This document shows, one piece after another, positions 6,948-14,703 of a DNA stretch of 29,217 nt. Position 1 is the stretch's first letter, and each line of letters opens with the position of its first letter. Source of the DNA: CAZRIZ01 sp964600285. Its GTDB lineage: Bacteria > Patescibacteriota > Saccharimonadia > Saccharimonadales > Saccharimonadaceae. Under the pieces are notes generated by a model. That model saw only the letters and a program-made list of their open reading frames with translations. It had not been told where the DNA came from and ran no database searches. The position numbers and the translations under genes were made by a program. The stretch covers positions 1 through 29,217 of the forward strand of contig CAZRIZ010000010.1 of the NCBI GenBank assembly GCA_964600285.1, in the 5' to 3' direction.

Positions 6948-7967
6948 ATGGACGTGCTCATGGTATATGTTCATAATACTTCGAGCCACAGCTTCGGAGT
7001 CATGACGAATCAGAGTACGATTTTTTGCCAGCATATCCGACTTTAAGTCGACCTTCCAAATTTGGCTTGAAAGTAGGTTGCGCCCTACTGCTTGGTAATG
7101 GACATTTTGAAAATCTTTCTTAGAATAAGGCACTGGCTTCTCACCTTCTCTCGCGTATTTACTGACTAGTTCACGACCAGGCTTCTCGGTATTGTAGAGC
7201 ACATAATCTAGCACCAGCTTACCGATAAATCTTTCTATTTCCGAAGCATAATCAGCCACTCTATAATTATTGGTATGGTTCTGGTTATTCATCAGGTTAC
7301 AGACATACACTTTTGGCGCTTTGGTGTTAGCCAAAGCTCGCCCAATACTACGCACAGTTAGAGCTGGTGCCAAGCTATAATATAAACCACCCGGAGCTAT
7401 TACCACGATATCGGCTTGATCAATTGCCGCCAAAGCTCTGGGGTTCGCCTTTGCAACCGGGTCAAGCCATATTTTCGGTCTCGAGCCTGCAAGATCATCT
7501 ATTTCAATGTTGTATTGACCTCGCACGACAGTACCGTCATCTTTTTCAATCACTAGGCTAGTGTTGGTCAGAGTAATAGGCTCAACCGTGCCGACAATAT
7601 TCAAAACTTGGCTAGCTAGCTTAACTCCGTCAGCAAAACTGCCTGTCATCTTCTCCAGAGCTGACAAGAACAAGTTGCCAAAAGTATGTCCCTTCATTGA
7701 TCCAGAATCGAACCGGTAATTAAACAAATCACGTACGTTAGACGAGCGAGATAAAGCGACCAAGCACTGCCGTATGTCACCAGGTGGTAATACGCCAAGC
7801 TCGTCACGCAAGATTCCAGTAGAGCCACCGTCATCAACCATATTAACCAAAGCTGCAATCTGGCTAGTATGGTTTTTCAAAGCCGAGAGCAATGTAAAAC
7901 TACCAGTACCGCCTCCAATCAAAGCTATCTTTACTTCAGTCGGTGCGAAAACTAGATTCTTTTTCAT
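6942..7967 (-). CDS. yvcK: YvcK/CofD-family protein (gluconeogenesis factor-like)
   Basis: In Bacillus and mycobacteria YvcK proteins bind UDP-sugars such as UDP-GlcNAc and link central carbon flux to cell-wall synthesis. 341 residues, close to normal. Visible: IALIGGGTGSFTLLSAL near residues 15-31, the motif NMVDDGGSTGILRDELGVLPPGDIRQ, then KGHTFGNLFLSAL, and VIAPGGLYYSLAPAL. The usual partners rapZ and whiA are not adjacent. The start is 6 bp after the DUF4868-like gene with no clear Shine-Dalgarno, so it is probably the last gene of the rnhA - CYTH-like - DUF4868-like operon. It converges on rpmA. Confidence 0.92.
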   Translation of the reverse strand: MKKNLVFAPTEVKIALIGGGTGSFTLLSALKNHTSQIAALVNMVDDGGSTGILRDELGVLPPGDIRQCLVALSRSSNVRDLFNYRFDSGSMKGHTFGNLFLSALEKMTGSFADGVKLASQVLNIVGTVEPITLTNTSLVIEKDDGTVVRGQYNIEIDDLAGSRPKIWLDPVAKANPRALAAIDQADIVVIAPGGLYYSLAPALTVRSIGRALANTKAPKVYVCNLMNNQNHTNNYRVADYASEIERFIGKLVLDYVLYNTEKPGRELVSKYAREGEKPVPYSKKDFQNVHYQAVGRNLLSSQIWKVDLKSDMLAKNRTLIRHDSEAVARSIMNIYHEHVHK

Positions 7968-7973
7968 ATTATT

Positions 7974-8957
7974 TTAGCCACGCGGGGGTTCGCCTTCTGG
8001 CTCGCCCATAACTTTCTTAGATAATATCTCGTAGCGCTTGTTAGAAACAGAGGCCGTAACATAGTCTTCGTTAAGTAACCCCAAAAACATATCTAAATCA
8101 TTACCGTCCATAATGATAACGGCACCATCGTCATCTGTCATAAGTTCAAGCTGCATAGAATCAGAATACTCGATAAGTTCTTCCTGGCTCATTTCGGGTA
8201 ATTCCAGTTTTTGTAACTTTGCTAGGCTACGCTTACGCTCTCTTACTAAAGTTTGAATCGTCAAACCATCTGGTAAGCTTAATTTATACCTGCCCTCAAT
8301 CTCTTTTATTTTAGCTTCGGCAATCATTGTTTTTTGATAATCATAGCTGAATAAACGCTCAAACTTTAGAGGATTGAACACAAAAATCTGCCTACCAATA
8401 ATTAGTGCCTGATTATCAAGTGGCATTTTTAAGGCCACATCACAAGATAGAGCTTCGATTTTATTGACATTAAGTTGCCAAGCCGTAGCTCCGCTGACTG
8501 TCTGCGACGCTGACACTCCCTTAGCAATAAAAATATCCGCTACTGGCTCATTAGGTAAAACCACCCTAGCCACCACGCCTTTTATTTTAAAACCAAACTC
8601 TTCTAAAGAATAATCAGCAATCTCGTTTTGTCGATTTTTTAGAAAATCAATTAGGTAGCTTGCCCGCTCGACTTGTTCAAGCGATGTCATGAGAACCGCG
8701 TCTTTTGTCTTGTCAACAACTTCATAAGGTATCACGCTTAGGCCAGTTTCAGCGCCTTGATTGATCGAGTTAATCAGATCGTAGAGGAAAATTGTCTTAG
8801 CCTGACTAATTACTTCTCTAGAAAGATTGAGTCGGAACGGCGTAAAGAATCTATTAAATAGGTAGATTTCGATTTCAAAATCTTTCTTGTTCTTTTCAGC
8901 ATTATTAGCCCAACTGAACAAATCAAACTGTTCAGACACTTCTGGCTTATTATTCAT
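7974..8957 (-). CDS. DUF4868 / KwaB-like protein
   Basis: 327 residues. Recognised by overall pattern as a DUF4868 protein, the family that includes KwaB of the Kiwa anti-phage system. Matching parts: FGFKIKGVVARVVLP (about 120-134); a middle section leading to ALIIGRQIFVFNPLKFERLFSYD (a 'd.i.i.n...FE.iF.y' pattern); a basic helix RERKRSLAKL; and a C-terminal FLGLLNEDYVTASVSNKRYEILSK. No signal peptide or membrane helix. No KwaA-like four-helix membrane protein is adjacent. ATG 8957 has a strong AAGGAG 7 nt upstream, located inside the end of the CYTH-like gene, with an ATGA overlap. Its function here is unknown; the assignment is from memory of the family and needs a profile search. Confidence 0.65.
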   Translation of the reverse strand: MNNKPEVSEQFDLFSWANNAEKNKKDFEIEIYLFNRFFTPFRLNLSREVISQAKTIFLYDLINSINQGAETGLSVIPYEVVDKTKDAVLMTSLEQVERASYLIDFLKNRQNEIADYSLEEFGFKIKGVVARVVLPNEPVADIFIAKGVSASQTVSGATAWQLNVNKIEALSCDVALKMPLDNQALIIGRQIFVFNPLKFERLFSYDYQKTMIAEAKIKEIEGRYKLSLPDGLTIQTLVRERKRSLAKLQKLELPEMSQEELIEYSDSMQLELMTDDDGAVIIMDGNDLDMFLGLLNEDYVTASVSNKRYEILSKKVMGEPEGEPPRG

Positions 8958-9499
8958 TTTTTATCTCCTTTTTCAATTTCAATATACTCGCTCTGTAATT
9001 TTTTGCCACCCAGATCCAGACTGTCCAGGACATCAATCAAGTTTTTCACATCAGTCGGATAATCATCTGAAACAGTCTCTTCTATCTTTAGATAATAAGT
9101 CTCGTGACGATCGATTGTATCCAGACTAAATAATACATTACCTGATAAAACTTGCCGACGAACTTTATTAATTTGACCGTAAAACTCATAACCAATATGG
9201 GCCACGATATGAGCCAGTTGAGAATAATCAAATATTTGAGTATGGTAAGAAATGACAGTATGCTTTGATACAAGACGCTTAAAAATCAACTGATGACTTT
9301 CTTTTTTGTTCTTGGTTGTCGTTCGAATAATCAATTTTGGCGACTTAGTCGCAGAACCATATGTAGTGGAATAACCGATAGGCAAAAATACCCTATCAAA
9401 TTCATTAAACTCCGGTCCGAACTTTTTACCAGCACCCTTCAGTGGTAAGGTCGCTTCGCCAATATCGGTTAGTTTTACCTTTACGGAAACTTTTTTCAT
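8954..9499 (-). CDS. Divergent CYTH-like protein
   Basis: 181 residues, cytoplasmic. CYTH (CyaB/thiamine triphosphatase) proteins are tunnel-shaped beta barrels that bind triphosphates. The C-terminal two thirds follow the CYTH pattern: LIIRTTTKN (about 56-64), ESHQLIFKR, HIGYEFYGQINKVRRQ (the 'lGf....v.K.R' element), NVLFSLDTID and YYLKIEE (the 'G.f.EiE' element). The N-terminal ExExK signature is not present; the first strand reads VSVKVK, so triphosphatase or cyclase activity is doubtful. It overlaps rnhA and the DUF4868-like gene by 4 bp each (ATGA). The Shine-Dalgarno-like AGGGG is 10 nt upstream. Confidence 0.6.
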   Translation of the reverse strand: MKKVSVKVKLTDIGEATLPLKGAGKKFGPEFNEFDRVFLPIGYSTTYGSATKSPKLIIRTTTKNKKESHQLIFKRLVSKHTVISYHTQIFDYSQLAHIVAHIGYEFYGQINKVRRQVLSGNVLFSLDTIDRHETYYLKIEETVSDDYPTDVKNLIDVLDSLDLGGKKLQSEYIEIEKGDKK

Positions 9500-9918
9500 T
9501 GTAGCTTTTCCCCTTTTCTAGCACGATTAGCCCAGTCGTCTGCCAATTCATTTAAGTCGTTATCAGCGTGAGCCCGCACCCACATCAAATTAGCCTGAGA
9601 TGCAATATACAAATCGTAAGCTTCTTTTACTAATTCCAAATTCTTTATTTCACCTTTTTTCTTGGTCCAACCATTCGCCTGCCAACCCTTAGCCCATTTT
9701 GTTAAAACATTTACCCAAAACTCACTATCTGTGAATATCTGACACGGTTTACCACCAGCCAGCTTTAAGGCCGTGATTAATGCCATAGCTTCCATTCTAA
9801 TATTAGTTGATTTAATCTCAGACCCCAGCGCTACGGGCTGACCGTTTGCGTCAATGACAGCGTAGCCACCTGGGCCTGGGTTCGGACTAGCTGATCCGTC
9901 TGTGTAAAAAGTTAACAT
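9496..9918 (-). CDS. rnhA: Ribonuclease HI
   Basis: Degrades the RNA strand of RNA-DNA hybrids (R-loops, primers). 140 residues, normal for the family. The metal-binding residues are D7 (YTDGSASPNPG), E43 (NIRMEAMAL), D64 (FTDSE) and D127 (NELAD), with H117 in VRAHADND as the flexible-loop histidine. A TGC+TATAAT box lies 10 nt before the ATG, so the leader is predicted to be only 3-4 nt. First gene of the four-gene run with the CYTH-like, DUF4868-like and yvcK genes, all in 4-bp overlap or 6-bp spacing. Confidence 0.95.
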   Translation of the reverse strand: MLTFYTDGSASPNPGPGGYAVIDANGQPVALGSEIKSTNIRMEAMALITALKLAGGKPCQIFTDSEFWVNVLTKWAKGWQANGWTKKKGEIKNLELVKEAYDLYIASQANLMWVRAHADNDLNELADDWANRARKGEKLQ

Positions 9919-9928
9919 AACTAGTTAA

Positions 9929-9937
9929 ATTATAGCA
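9929..9937 (-). promoter_or_regulatory. Extended -10 promoter of the rnhA operon
   Basis: Minus-strand TGCTATAAT, hexamer at 9929-9934, ten bases before the rnhA ATG. Confidence 0.65.
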
Positions 9938-9969
9938 AATTATCCCACTACATAACAGATAAGACTAAT

Positions 9970-9997
9970 TAAAATCCGCCTCGTGAGGCGGATTTTT
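9970..9997 (-). terminator. Terminator of the response regulator gene
   Basis: Stem AAAATCCGCCT (9971-9981) with AGGCGGATTTT (9986-9996) around a CGTG loop. On the minus strand the stem is preceded by an A run and ends in TTTTAATT, just downstream of the response regulator stop at 10008. The G/C core makes this the strongest hairpin in the window; it could also stop plus-strand transcripts. Confidence 0.85.
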
Positions 9998-10007
9998 AAA
10001 GCAACTA

Positions 10008-10376
10008 CTAGCCTAAATGGTGTTTGACACGATCAATGACATCACTAATCACTACCTGTGATTTAACCAAGTAGTCGTCAGCTCCGAGGCTCTTAGCTCG
10101 CTCTTTATCTTTATCTTGACTTAGGGCCGTCAGCATAACAATCTTGATATTGGCAGTAGCTGGGGTATTACGCAAGATGTCCAGAACATCAAATCCAGAT
10201 ATTTTTGGCATCATCACGTCCAGCACAATCAAGTCTGGTTGATATTCCAAGGCCGTACTTAAGGCCTTTTCTCCATCATTAACTTCTTGAACTTCAAAAC
10301 CCTCTAGCTCTAGTCGTGTACGATAGACAGTCGCTAGAGCAACGTCATCTTCCACTAATAATATTTTCTTAGCCAT
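10008..10376 (-). CDS. Response regulator receiver (PhoB/CheY-type), stand-alone
   Basis: A 122-residue single receiver domain. E9-D10-D11 acidic pocket, phospho-acceptor D53 (VLDVMMPKISG), T83 (MLTA) and K105 (YLVK). No output domain and no kinase next to it; the only kinase in the window is at 2511-3239. ATG 10376 follows a TAAGAT box by 6 nt with TTGTGA 17 bp upstream (leaderless). The promoter overlaps the end of the ctpA-like gene, so it can be expressed alone or by read-through from ctpA. Confidence 0.9.
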   Translation of the reverse strand: MAKKILLVEDDVALATVYRTRLELEGFEVQEVNDGEKALSTALEYQPDLIVLDVMMPKISGFDVLDILRNTPATANIKIVMLTALSQDKDKERAKSLGADDYLVKSQVVISDVIDRVKHHLG

Positions 10377-10382
10377 GCTTCT

Positions 10383-10411
10383 ATCTTACCTTTTTAAGTT
10401 ATATTTCACAA
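10383..10411 (-). promoter_or_regulatory. Leaderless promoter of the stand-alone response regulator
   Basis: Minus-strand TTGTGA (10406-10411), 17-bp spacer, TAAGAT (10383-10388), then six bases to the ATG. Confidence 0.65.
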
Positions 10412-10413
10412 GT

Positions 10414-11625
10414 CTATCTCATTAATTCCAAGGCGCGTGTTAACTGAGGATCAACACCGCTTTTAATTTCCTCCGCACTTCGCTCAACTTTAATGTCAGG
10501 CTCGATCCCCTCTTTTTCAATAGTTTTATTGGTTGAAGTGAACCAATGTGCAATCGTGAGTTTCAATTGTCCACCAGTCGGCAACCCCATTAGTTCTTGA
10601 ACGCTACCCTTGCCATAAGTTTTAACACCCAGTAACTTAGCCTTATTATAGTCTCGCAACGCCGCCGCTAAAATCTCACTAGCGCTAGCGCTGTTTTCAT
10701 TTATAAGGACGGTCGTCGGCATCGATCCTAGCTCAGCCTGACCAGCAGGAGCGTAAACCGTATCGACTATTTGGCCAAAATGCTTTTGTGTTAATACGAC
10801 TTGGCCATCAACCCACAAGCCAGCTACCCCCTGAGCCGCAGTCAGAAGGCCTCCCGTATTGTCTCTTAGGTCAAGAATTACGCCCTTGGACCCATTTAGT
10901 TTCAAATCGTGTGCCGCTTTTTTCATTAATCCAACCGTTTTTTCATCAAAACGATAAAGCGTAATTATGGCGATGTTGTTATCGTAGCTTAGCTCCACGC
11001 TTGGATTATCAACAATAGCCCTCACGACATTAACATCGATGTGGTCAGGCTCCCCCTCTCGGTATAGCGTCAACTTCACAGAAGAATCTGGCGCCCCACG
11101 GATTTTAAGAACCACAGTTTCAACATCTTGGCCAGTAACGTCTTCATCGTCAACCTTTACTACTACATCGCCAGCCTCAACCCCAGCTTTTATGGCCGGG
11201 TTATTCTTTAGGGGTCTGATAATAGTAATATTGCCGTCACGTAAGCCAATCTCCGCACCAATTCCACCTCCTATGTCACCAGTTAAGCTCTCCTGAAATC
11301 TCTTTGATTCTTCTTTCGTCATATAAGACGAGTGAGGATCGCCCAAGCCGTACACCAAGCCTTTAATACTGCCCTCTACGAGGTCTTCTGTTTTAATTTC
11401 ACCATCATATTTTTCCTTAAGCTCGCTATAGACTCGTTGCAAAGCAGCAAAGTCTAGCTCATCAGCTTGTTTACTGCCAATAAACGGCGCTATTTTTGTA
11501 AGATTTGCACCAGCAATTACGCCGACCACCAAAGCAAACACTGACACTATAAAGTAATTCACTTTTGTCTGTTTAGATTTATCCACCGCAGGAACACCTT
11601 CCTTATTTATGTCATATTTATCCAT
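10414..11625 (-). CDS. ctpA: S41-family C-terminal processing peptidase (CtpA-like)
   Basis: Membrane-anchored serine protease with a catalytic domain outside the membrane. 403 residues. Visible: a cytoplasmic head, one transmembrane helix at about 23-42, a helical cap, a PDZ domain at about 115-205 (GGIGAEIGL, PAIKAGVEAGDVVVKVDD), and the S41 catalytic core with LRDNTGG, the nucleophile S314 (NSASASE) and the lysine K339 (YGKG), 25 residues apart as in CtpB and Prc. ATG 11625 has TATAAT 10 nt upstream, giving a very short leader. It lies downstream of the CHAP hydrolase and its terminator. CtpA-type proteases often regulate peptidoglycan hydrolases, so the neighbour is a plausible substrate. 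Confidence 0.94.
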   Translation of the reverse strand: MDKYDINKEGVPAVDKSKQTKVNYFIVSVFALVVGVIAGANLTKIAPFIGSKQADELDFAALQRVYSELKEKYDGEIKTEDLVEGSIKGLVYGLGDPHSSYMTKEESKRFQESLTGDIGGGIGAEIGLRDGNITIIRPLKNNPAIKAGVEAGDVVVKVDDEDVTGQDVETVVLKIRGAPDSSVKLTLYREGEPDHIDVNVVRAIVDNPSVELSYDNNIAIITLYRFDEKTVGLMKKAAHDLKLNGSKGVILDLRDNTGGLLTAAQGVAGLWVDGQVVLTQKHFGQIVDTVYAPAGQAELGSMPTTVLINENSASASEILAAALRDYNKAKLLGVKTYGKGSVQELMGLPTGGQLKLTIAHWFTSTNKTIEKEGIEPDIKVERSAEEIKSGVDPQLTRALELMR

Positions 11626-11635
11626 CGTGCTTATT

Positions 11636-11641
11636 ATTATA
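11636..11641 (-). promoter_or_regulatory. -10 box of ctpA
   Basis: Minus-strand TATAAT ten bases before the ATG; TTTATA 16 bp further up is a weak -35. Confidence 0.5.
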
Positions 11642-11659
11642 CTTCTTATTTGGGTTTTA

Positions 11660-11691
11660 TAAACAAAAAACGCCCAAGTTTTCTGGGCGTT
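11660..11691 (-). terminator. Terminator of the PcsB-like gene
   Basis: On the minus strand the stem AACGCCCA (11684-11691) pairs with TGGGCGTT (11669-11676) around GAAAACT and is followed by TTTTTGTTT. It is a typical Rho-independent terminator 20 bp after the gene. Confidence 0.9.
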
Positions 11692-11711
11692 ATAAAAGAT
11701 TCGTATAAAAT

Positions 11712-12878
11712 CTAAAAGTAAATGTAGGTCAGTCCAGCGGCCGAGCGCTTATAATAATGATAAGCACCATCACGATCCCAGTTGTAGTCGCTTACCCAGA
11801 TTGTCCCGTCGTTATTAACTTTTTCAACATACATGACATGACCATAGTAACCAACATTCCAGAAAGCTACCGAGCCTTCTCTTGGTGTCGTGCCGTTAGG
11901 TATGCCGTATCGTGAGGTAGTTGACACCCATTGATTAGCGTTACCCCTACCACCAAAATGAGGAACAAACCTACCAGTACTCCAAACTTTCCAAGCTGCG
12001 TAGCTGACACATTCACGGTTATACAGTCCCCAAGCATCAATTATCGTATCAATAGGTGCATAAGCCCAGTCCCCAGGATAACCACCGCCACCTATAGTGC
12101 CAGTCGACGGGACATTCCCACCAGACAGGCGACGCATTTCTTCTGCCTGCTCAGCCTGCAATTGCTTGATTTTAGAGTTGTTCTTGTCGGCTAGAGACTT
12201 ATAGCTAGCTTCTTGGCCTTTGGTATCTGCTAATATCTTAGCCTTAGCCGCTTCTTTTGACGCTAGGTCATCACGTTGGGCCTGCTGACTCTCCAAAACT
12301 TGCTCAACTTCTTTTTGTTGTTCTTCAAGCTGTTTCTTGTAAGCATCAATTTCTTCTACTTTACTAACTAAAACACGTTGGGTGCTGCTGCGCTGAGTCT
12401 CTTCATTGATATAGTCCGTGATAGACTTACTGCTAGCCAGGCGTTCTATAGGAGTAATCTGGCTTGCCATATACATATCCTTAAGAACTAGGCCAAGAGC
12501 ATCCTGATTGGCTTTAATCTCTTCTTCAGTTTCCTTGATATCAGATTCTAGCTGCACCAGACGGCTAGTAGTTGCCGCAATTTGACCAATAATGACCTGT
12601 TTTTCAGACTCAAGCCTATTTAATTCCTCGGCCAAGCTATTGGCGTAAATCTTAAGCTCAGAGGCCTTATTCTCGTATTGTTTGTTTTGATTCTTCAGCG
12701 CCTCGATCTGGGCATCATACTTATCAGCTAAAACTGGTAGAACATTAAGGTAGCCGGCAATAAAACCGACACAAGACAAGACTAGCACCGAAGCAGTTAT
12801 TGCTTGCTTAGCAGTGATAGCACTACCTACCCTAGCGGGCTTTTGTTTGTTTATTGGAACTGTATAGTTATGCTTCAT
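11712..12878 (-). CDS. PcsB/CwlO-like peptidoglycan hydrolase: membrane anchor, coiled coil, CHAP domain
   Basis: 388 residues. One hydrophobic segment at about 25-47 (signal anchor or signal peptide), long coiled coil at about 52-130 and 165-250, a Gly-rich linker at 253-268, and a C-terminal CHAP amidase/endopeptidase domain with C290 (RECVSYAAW) and H347 (YGHVMYVEKV) as likely catalytic residues. This is the architecture of PcsB, the wall hydrolase activated by FtsEX in streptococci. The ftsE-ftsX pair lies immediately upstream on the same strand, so I infer the same partnership. It has its own promoter (TTGACA-18-TAAAAT) and a leader of about 48 nt without a close Shine-Dalgarno; GGAG lies about 24 nt upstream. 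Confidence 0.88.
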   Translation of the reverse strand: MKHNYTVPINKQKPARVGSAITAKQAITASVLVLSCVGFIAGYLNVLPVLADKYDAQIEALKNQNKQYENKASELKIYANSLAEELNRLESEKQVIIGQIAATTSRLVQLESDIKETEEEIKANQDALGLVLKDMYMASQITPIERLASSKSITDYINEETQRSSTQRVLVSKVEEIDAYKKQLEEQQKEVEQVLESQQAQRDDLASKEAAKAKILADTKGQEASYKSLADKNNSKIKQLQAEQAEEMRRLSGGNVPSTGTIGGGGYPGDWAYAPIDTIIDAWGLYNRECVSYAAWKVWSTGRFVPHFGGRGNANQWVSTTSRYGIPNGTTPREGSVAFWNVGYYGHVMYVEKVNNDGTIWVSDYNWDRDGAYHYYKRSAAGLTYIYF

Positions 12879-12933
12879 TTTTATTTTTGTTATTTCAAAC
12901 TCCAGTTTTTAATAACATTATTCCTTAACTACC

Positions 12934-12963
12934 ATTTTACTACAAAGTGCTAGTGTTTGTCAA
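12934..12963 (-). promoter_or_regulatory. Promoter of the PcsB-like gene
   Basis: Minus-strand TTGACA (12958-12963, a perfect -35), 18-bp spacer, TAAAAT (12934-12939). The predicted leader is about 48 nt and contains the palindrome AATAATGTTATT. Confidence 0.8.
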
Positions 12964-13017
12964 TACCCTTGTTCAAATTCACCACCTCGTAGACGCACCA
13001 AAAGAGCGCCACAAACC

Positions 13018-14007
13018 CTATTCCGGTTGCTGATCCTTAAGATACCGACGAGTTGCAAAAATCGATGAGATGACCGCTATAATTGAACCAAGAAGCGATA
13101 TACTAACAAGAATTAACGGCCAGTTAGAACGCACCATGCTAAGGGCACCATCAACCATGACCCCGTAATTAGCCAACTTCTCTTGATTAATTAGTGATAG
13201 TACCAGGTACAAAGCAGCGGTTGACATCAATCCAGCAACAACGCCAGTCACAACAGCCTCAACAATAAACGGACCGCGGATAAAACTATGTTCTGCGCCA
13301 ATAAGTCGCATCATATAAATTTCACTCTTACGATTGAATATCGCCATGCGAATAGTATTAAAAACAAACAGCAGTGCAATTAGCAAGAACAGCCCAATCA
13401 CCAGCAAACCAAACTTTTCGATAAACCGAGAGGCATTAGCGATCTGGTCAATCGCAGCTCGTCTTTCAGAAGAAAATGATGGAGCGTCTCCAGAGTAAAA
13501 TTCCTTGTAAGCTTTGTTTTCTTCAGTAAATTTTTCCAGCTCACTCGGGTCGTTTATGTCCTCTATTTCTATATTAAAGGTCCCCGGTAACTTATTATTA
13601 GCATAATCAAAGGCCTTAATAATACTAGCGTCACTACTGTTCTGCCTTACAGCTTCTTGTTTAGCCTGGGTTGGAGAGACATACTCCACCGATCTTACGC
13701 TACTCAATGCTTCTAAGTCTCCTTTGATCGTTTTAACTGAGCCCTCATCAATCTCGGCACTAACGTAAATAGACATCTTAACGTTACTTCTTAAAACCTC
13801 AATTGTATTGGTAAGGGTCTTACTTGCAACTAACGCCACTAAAACTATTAATAAGGTTATGGTCATAATTAAAGTCGACGCAGCCGACAACCAAGCATTA
13901 CGCAACCAGTTGCTCACACCATAGCGAACGACTCGCCGAAAAGTTATCCAACGCCTTTTAAAGCTTTGCTGAGTTTTAAGCCCAGCTTTTCCAGGTCGTT
14001 TTTTCAT
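13018..14007 (-). CDS. ftsX: Cell division protein FtsX
   Basis: Membrane subunit of the FtsEX ABC-type complex, which transmits ATP hydrolysis to cell-wall hydrolases during division. 329 residues. Four transmembrane helices at about 40-62, 200-217, 247-272 and 297-318, with a large outside loop (about 63-198) between the first two, the usual FtsX layout. The cytoplasmic loop has IYMMRLIGAEHSFIRGPFIVE, the FtsX signature. The ATG at 14007 overlaps the ftsE stop by 4 bp. The outer loop is where the PcsB-like coiled coil would dock. Confidence 0.95.
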   Translation of the reverse strand: MKKRPGKAGLKTQQSFKRRWITFRRVVRYGVSNWLRNAWLSAASTLIMTITLLIVLVALVASKTLTNTIEVLRSNVKMSIYVSAEIDEGSVKTIKGDLEALSSVRSVEYVSPTQAKQEAVRQNSSDASIIKAFDYANNKLPGTFNIEIEDINDPSELEKFTEENKAYKEFYSGDAPSFSSERRAAIDQIANASRFIEKFGLLVIGLFLLIALLFVFNTIRMAIFNRKSEIYMMRLIGAEHSFIRGPFIVEAVVTGVVAGLMSTAALYLVLSLINQEKLANYGVMVDGALSMVRSNWPLILVSISLLGSIIAVISSIFATRRYLKDQQPE

Positions 14008-14684
14008 CGATAACTCCCCTCTGACTCGTCGGATACAATTCTACCGTGATCAATTCGAATCACGCGACGTTTTAGCTTGTTAACAATTTCAACATTGTGA
14101 GTCGTCAACAAGACTGTTGTGCCGTAACTGTTAATTTTTTCTAATAAATTAACAATGTCCCATGAATGTTTTGGGTCAAGGTTACCAGTAGGCTCATCTG
14201 CTAATAAAATCTTCGGTTGGCGCACAATTGCCCGAGCAATAGCAACACGTTGTCTTTCACCACCAGATAATTGATGAGGGAATGATTTTTCCTCACCAGA
14301 CAGACCAACCAAATCAATAACTTTAGGCACCGCACTTTTAATCTCACGGTTACTCATGCCCGAAATTTCAAGTCCGAAAGCTATATTCTCAAACACCGTA
14401 CGGTGCGACAACAGCTTAAAGTCTTGGAATACCACACCAATTCTTCGTCTAAGTAGTGGGATATATTTATCCGCTAAACTGTCGTAATCGACACCACCAA
14501 CAACAATCTTGCCTGAGTTTGACTTAATTTCACGAGTTATCAACTTGAGCAAGGTCGACTTACCTGATCCGCTAGGACCGATAATTATGACGAATTCCTT
14601 CGGCTTTACATGAAGACTGATGCGGTCAAGCGAAGCACCCGTGGCTCCAGTATAAGTTTTAGTGACGCGATCAAACAGGATCAT
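14004..14684 (-). CDS. ftsE: Cell division ATP-binding protein FtsE
   Basis: ABC ATPase of FtsEX. 226 residues, normal. Walker A GPSGSGKST (36-44), Q-loop Q87, signature LSGGERQ (139-145), Walker B ILLADEPTG (159-167) with a D-loop NLDP, and H-loop H196. The ATG at 14684 follows TGT+TATAAT by 6 nt, so it is expected to be leaderless and independent of the upstream prfB, whose stop is only 19 bp away. Confidence 0.97.
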   Translation of the reverse strand: MILFDRVTKTYTGATGASLDRISLHVKPKEFVIIIGPSGSGKSTLLKLITREIKSNSGKIVVGGVDYDSLADKYIPLLRRRIGVVFQDFKLLSHRTVFENIAFGLEISGMSNREIKSAVPKVIDLVGLSGEEKSFPHQLSGGERQRVAIARAIVRQPKILLADEPTGNLDPKHSWDIVNLLEKINSYGTTVLLTTHNVEIVNKLKRRVIRIDHGRIVSDESEGSYR

Positions 14685-14690
14685 GTGTTT

Positions 14691-14699
14691 ATTATAACA
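14691..14699 (-). promoter_or_regulatory. Extended -10 promoter of ftsEX (leaderless)
   Basis: Minus-strand TGTTATAAT, hexamer at 14691-14696, six bases from the ATG. No -35 match at 17 bp. Confidence 0.7.
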
Positions 14700-14703
14700 T
14701 AAG

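Noticed and set aside
8887..9129. Plus-strand open frames opposite the minus-strand genes (for example 8887-9129, 11039-11296, 18342-18614)
   Set aside because: They lie wholly or mostly antisense to well-supported genes, have no family features, and read as shadows of codon use.
6942..9918. A complete Kiwa defence system
   Set aside because: Kiwa needs KwaA, a small multi-pass membrane protein, beside KwaB. None of the neighbours has membrane helices, so only a KwaB-like homologue can be claimed.
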